Shown: positions 18,591-22,031 of the stretch, one piece after another | Numbering within the stretch: the first letter of the stretch is position 1 | Layout: every line of letters starts with the position of its first letter | Origin: Cristatella mucedo | Lineage: Eukaryota > Bryozoa > Phylactolaemata > Cristatellidae | Length of the DNA stretch: 22,031 nucleotides | Direction: 5' to 3' | Assembly (NCBI GenBank): GCA_009760855.2 | Contig: WPIO01000586.1 | Location: forward strand, 1 to 22,031 | Position numbers and translations under genes: made by a program | The notes under the pieces: generated by a model | Seen by the model: only the letters and a program-made list of their open reading frames with translations | The model's database searches: none | What the model was told of the DNA's origin: nothing

Positions 18591-19150
18591 TTACAGTCAC
18601 ATCTACAGTAGATTAGTGTACAGTACAGTTTACGTGCACCATTTAGAACGCTTTCCGGAAGAATTATTTTGGGTATTGTGTATAATTTCCTCACGGTTCT
18701 CCTAGGACCTGTAAAAGTTAGTTTACTTTATCTAGCGATTAACTGTTACCGAGTATAGCTTCCTTAGATAGTTTCAAATCGAAGAGCACTGGACGCCAGC
18801 TTGTCACAGACCGTTTACGATGCGTCCCATTTTAAACTCTGGCTGGCAGATGATAGAAAGAAAGCACTATCCCTAAAACAGTTCTATATCCCAAACAAAA
18901 ACGGGAAATTTCAATAGTAGAAATTGTAAAGGGCCAGCAGAACTGAAGCTCTTAGACTTTATTGAAATCTTTATTAGAAAAAAATAAGAAGGTAAGTTGT
19001 TCGGTGGACACAAGCATAGTTTTAGGATGCATAGAATTCAGAGGGCAATCGAAGAGGACGGAGCTACTGCCGTAAGGATTGGCTGGGTTAGAGGGTTTTT
19101 AACCGAAATAAAATCAGGCAGTGCAGCAATGGTAGTATGCAGTGAATTGT
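18590..19150. repeat. Module M4a, copy 2
   Basis: The left half (to 18885) matches 15160-15445 of the L3 surroundings (cacggttctcctaggacctg; gcgtcccattttaaactctg). The right half matches 4800-5075 of the first M4 copy. This copy therefore links the LINE region and M4 and shows they belong to one unit. The join to M4b at about 19150 lacks the 1.1 kb present at 5090-6185. Confidence 0.6.
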
Positions 19151-20588
19151 AGGCTTTATTTGAGTAAGCTAGAACATAATGATACAGACTAAATATCTAT
19201 ATTTTTTCTACAATAAGTAAAATGATTGAAAAGTATTGGTAAGTATTGGAACGCGGATTATTTAGGCTTTATACGAAATTACAGCGAAAAAACGCTGAAG
19301 ATGTAATTCTGCATGATTCACGAATATTTTCACTGTTTAAAGTTTGCTGCTTAGTTTTTATTCTCCAGATTTTGCATTATTTTTCTAAGTCTTACCGAGT
19401 CTTACCGGGTCGAATGTATTGCTAAAACGCTTCAATCTGTTCGCGGTAAGATAGCATTTGAGCCCCGAAAGAGAGCTATACCTTCCGGATCATATTTTAA
19501 CCTCATGGCATGGATACACACACGTTGGGCCTTAGCCAAAGTTTTACGGCCTACGTCTCGCCTTAGCGTCGAACCGCATATTTTTCTGAGCCACTGAGGT
19601 CGCGAAAACTCCAACAAATACCTCTAGCTGGAACCTATCATTTGACGATTACGTCTAATGGCATTTGCCAGCCGCACACATACTTACTACATTGGCAGAT
19701 CGCACAGCCTTGCTGGTTTCGGACGAATCAATACGTGCAAAACTTGCGGCATGTTGGTGGGCAACCTAAAATGGTAAAAGAGTATGGGGATTATGACCGA
19801 AATTCATTGAATGTCCCTTTATCTGCCCCTTACAAACGAAACTGTGACGTATCGTCAGGCTGGTGTAATTTTTGGTCATGATAGAATTTCTGGGCTAAAA
19901 ACACCTCGGTCTTTAAGGATTGAGAAGGAGTGCTTATATTTAGACCGCTGTTTACAGTAGTTGAGTTCCAAGAGCCAACCGCATCGTTGCTGCTTTGTCA
20001 CTTGAGCCGGTATGTATTGTGAAGCGGCATTATTTCCGGCGGCTGACGGGTTTTTTGTAGCTAGAGCTTTCAAAGATCACGGAGACAAGAACAAAAAAGA
20101 GGGATTGTGGGGCTCCGAATAAATGTCACCTAAATACCCTATTATAATCGATTAGTTGCTGCAACTACTGCACGCCAAAGAGCATGCGGCCTTCAACTTT
20201 AATAGCGCCCAAGAGACGCTATTCTGGCCGCATTGTATTTGTGCACTCGCACCAAAAACGACCAGTCGCGGGGTTTAAGGGAACTTGTCTGGTTATTCTT
20301 AAGGGCTTGAGAACGAAAAGCCCGTCGCTTAAAGTTTGCAGTACGGGCGTTCTTGAAATTTGGGTGTAATATTGACCATAGGGCAATGAGAGACAATTTC
20401 CTATTCTTATCAGCTCGGGAGTCAATTTACGATGCTTTCGTTTACTTGACATGCGGAATATGTAGCATAAGCGGACCAATCACTATTCTAAAGAGTCTAT
20501 ATCTTTGGAAACATTATTGAGTTCCTAGCCCTACGATTTGAGGATATTTTAAAGTGATCTACTGTCCTGTCGGTTTAGGTTTGGAAGA
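19150..20588. repeat. Modules M4b and M4c, copy 2
   Basis: Bases 19155-20310 align with 6186-7335, and 20155-20588 align with 11130-11567, overlapping through M4c. This copy is uninterrupted and ends at ggtttggaagac (20588), where the inverted exon segment starts. Minus-strand frames (19876-20073) share peptides with copy 1 but are broken differently, so no gene is called. Confidence 0.65.
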
Positions 20589-20751
20589 CTAGTAGTTGTT
20601 GAATTAAGATGAACTTCATGGTCGCTGCTGTCCTGATCGGCTTGATCTGTGTGGCTCCCTCAGAGGTGAGTCGACCCATCTTTTGCCTTTGTACCATTTT
20701 CCTTTACTTCACAACGCACCAGAGATGACGTTGCGATAGAGTCGTTCTGCA
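20589..20751 (+). other. Inverted remnant of the peptide-gene locus (M5)
   Basis: This 163-base segment is the reverse complement of about 12023-12177 in the complete copy: 5' UTR, exon 1 and about 85 bases of intron. Its left flank (M4c) and right flank (M6) are in the same direction in both copies, so only this piece is flipped. The rest of the locus (matching 11568-12022, including exon 2) is missing. Breakpoints lie after ggaagac and before tacgcc. Confidence 0.75.
20609..20665 (+). pseudogene. Signal-peptide exon of a truncated peptide-gene paralogue
   Basis: This exon reads MNFMVAAVLIGLICVAPSE followed by GTGAGTCGACCC, the same donor and intron start as the complete gene at 12106. Against that gene it has five replacement and two silent codon changes, all of them keeping a good signal peptide. 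The intron match stops at about 20750 and no acceptor with an exon 2 like that at 11970 follows. Read through, the frame ends 19 codons later (TGA near 20724). The candidate promoter lies on the other strand facing it, so normal expression is unlikely, though an unrecognised downstream exon cannot be excluded. Confidence 0.6.
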
Positions 20752-20809
20752 TACGCCAGTAGGATCATTTGAACGTCTGCTACAATATTTCGTTGTAATC
20801 CCCACTCAC

Positions 20810-20961
20810 CCTGCACACTGTCCCTAGAGAAAGGCCTTCATCGTCGAAAGAATCGGGCGCAGCAAAGCTTGCAGGAAAACAAGTATACTCTGTACCTATA
20901 GAATTCGAAAACTTCTTGTAAGGCTCGTTGTTGTCTTTGTGTATTCCGCCGCCCCTTTTAT
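20810..20961 (-). promoter_or_regulatory. Candidate promoter and 5' exon, detached from its gene
   Basis: The minus-strand TATA-like ATAAAAGG (20961-20954, within TTTCAAATAAAAGGGGCGGC) lies about 145 bases upstream of GTGCAGG|GTGAGT (exon end 20810). The same arrangement precedes the complete peptide gene at 12404-12249. Here the first coding exon has been flipped, so a transcript starting here would run antisense through 20665-20609. Confidence 0.25.
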
Positions 20962-21100
20962 TTGAAATATACAAGAGCGTTTCACAAGAAATCTATTTTC
21001 AGTGAGTAGCTTGCACGGTCTGTCAGCTGGATTTTGTACCAGGGATTCTTGGTATGGGGACCGCTGGTAACTGAGAGCTTACTAGATCCTTGTCACCTCT

Positions 21101-21274
21101 ATGTCAATAAAGAGGTGTTTGTATTCAAAGAAAGCACTCGTCCTTCGTCCGAATATAGCCATAAATCAGAGTCGACAATCACAAATGCACTCGTTCGAGA
21201 GACGAAAGGAAACTGGAGAAGATCATTTAGCCTGCGACAGTGTTCAGCCTGCTCTGGATCATAAAATACACTAG
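21101..21274 (+). CDS. Small ORF kept between M6 copies, coding status doubtful
   Basis: This 57-residue frame begins MSIKRCLYSKKALVLRPN and ends PALDHKIH before TAG. It is the exact positional counterpart of 7374-7547, with the same start and stop and no indel over 174 bases. Replacement changes cluster in the middle (for example E-D-H-L-A-C-D here versus E-V-T-L-A-S-N). No known domain or signal peptide. Weak support only. Confidence 0.15.
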   Translation: MSIKRCLYSKKALVLRPNIAINQSRQSQMHSFERRKETGEDHLACDSVQPALDHKIH

Positions 21275-21421
21275 CCGTCTCGATTAATCGTAATCCTTCT
21301 TATACTGTCACGCCTACCACGATAAGCCGAAAACGTTCGACAAAGAAAAGGTATCATATTGTTGAGGTCCAATTGTTTTCATGAAGACCTGCATGAAATA
21401 GCAGCTGAAAGGCATCAAGTC

Positions 21422-21671
21422 ATCGTTAGATAGTCACTACGAACGAAATCGCCCGGACCTCAAGATTGGTGTGGCCTCGTGCCTAACTCTTCAGTCATAC
21501 CTTCGATCGTTCCTCTGCTATCTTCACTGCGGCTGCTTATGACCGTCATCGGATATATCTCCCGGTATATTGCCGTCGGTTGCTTGCATTGCCAAAGATT
21601 GAACGCAAACATGGGTTACACTTCTAGGGCGTAATGCGAAACGGTACTCGGAATGATATTTTGGAACTTTG
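21422..21671. repeat. 250 bp tract identical to 15461-15710 (module M7)
   Basis: Second member of the identical pair. Here it follows M6 naturally: its left flank (cagctgaaaggcatcaagtc) resembles the left flank of the M7 copy at 7693, so this copy keeps the original left context and 15461 is the rearranged one. Confidence 0.85.
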
Positions 21672-22031
21672 AACAGCCGATTTCTCGTTGATTTGCCACG
21701 GGTAGAGGAATTCACCCCTGCCATAGCTGTCAAATGAGGTGTGTTATGTAGAGTTGGTGTGCAGAATAGCTAAACACCTCAAAGATTTAGCTTTGAACAA
21801 GCAGACATGTCACAAGCGATGACAATTTTCACTTCGCTCTGCCAATGTTTGGTGGATTTGCCACCAGTGATCGAAGTGGATTGCTGCTACGAGCTAATCC
21901 GTCAACACAAATAACAATAATAGCACACTTGATATAGGAACCATCGTAAATTCAATATCTTACTTGGGCTTTTCATGTGCTATAGATTTCCATAGGTCTC
22001 CCAAGATTGTAAGAGTGAAATTGCTCTAAAT
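21560..22031. repeat. Diverged satellite array 4 (runs off the window)
   Basis: Cores lie near 21570, 21718 and 21866, with the same roughly 148-base steps as arrays 2 and 3. The LINE tail scrap (aacaataatagcacacttgat, 21910-21980) sits in the expected place. After the identical tract it is about 92-95 percent similar to array 3. The array is cut by the window end. Confidence 0.7.

Larger units (their letters stand above)
20752..21421. repeat. Module M6, full copy 3
   Basis: This aligns with 12189-12860 and, from about 21090, with 7354-7700. It includes the conserved aaatctattttcag and gggattcttggtatgggga blocks. It passes into M7 at 21422 without the LINE that follows M7 in the second unit. 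Confidence 0.7.

Noticed and set aside
19876-20073. Minus-strand ORF sharing NPSAAGNNAASQY and SKYKHSFSILKD with 6859-7090
   Set aside because: The two peptides are in one frame in one copy and in different frames in the other. Replacement changes are as common as expected without constraint, so I treat it as duplicated non-coding sequence.
20990-21030. Plus-strand acceptor-like aaatctattttcag downstream of the flipped signal-peptide exon
   Set aside because: Splicing exon 20609-20665 to it gives an immediate TGA, so no sensible product results. The block is conserved in M6 regardless of exon orientation.

Overview
The window looks like non-coding, repeat-rich nuclear DNA from an invertebrate animal. 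No bacterial-style genes, operons, rRNA, tRNA or CRISPR array are visible. Spliceosomal GT/AG signals, decayed non-LTR retrotransposon (LINE) 3' ends with (AAT)n/(TTA)n tails, and diverged satellite DNA are visible. The longest open frame (127 codons, minus strand, 14709-15092) is part of a decayed LINE. The species cannot be named; an arthropod or another invertebrate would fit.

Layout. By eye the window is a tandem series of incomplete copies of one composite unit of about 6.5-7 kb. In the fullest form I can piece together, the unit runs: spacer F, LINE 3' end (minus strand), module M4, a small secreted-peptide gene locus (M5), module M6, module M7, then a satellite array of diverged 130-200 bp monomers. 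Copies: (1) LINE scrap 1-230, unassigned DNA 231-1390, array 1391-4300. (2) LINE/M4 4300-7335 carrying an extra 1.1 kb at 5090-6185, M6 from 7354, M7 from about 7690, LINE 8251-8720, array to 11123; its M5 is deleted. (3) M4 end 11124-11567, M5 11568-12188 with a complete two-exon peptide gene, M6 12189-12860, LINE and array start 12862-13850. (4) Spacer and LINE 13850-15455, M7 15461, array 15600-17205; M4 to M6 missing. (5) Spacer and LINE 17210-18590, M4 18590-20588, an inverted and truncated M5 20589-20751, M6 20752-21421, M7 21422, array to the window end.

The main protein-coding candidate is a minus-strand gene at 11914-12162. Exon 1 is a clean signal peptide, followed by a 135 bp GT-AG intron and an exon 2 encoding a short acidic, then basic, tail (37 residues in all). 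A paralogous signal-peptide exon at 20609-20665 lies on the opposite strand between homologous flanks, so this piece has been inverted in one copy. A TATA-like element and a possible 5' untranslated exon upstream of the gene are kept in both copies. Such a cluster of tandemly duplicated, partly broken secreted-peptide genes would suit a fast-evolving effector or defence peptide family, but that role is inference only.

All repeat relationships were found by reading and manual alignment. Boundaries are good to roughly 10-50 bases unless a base-exact junction is stated.
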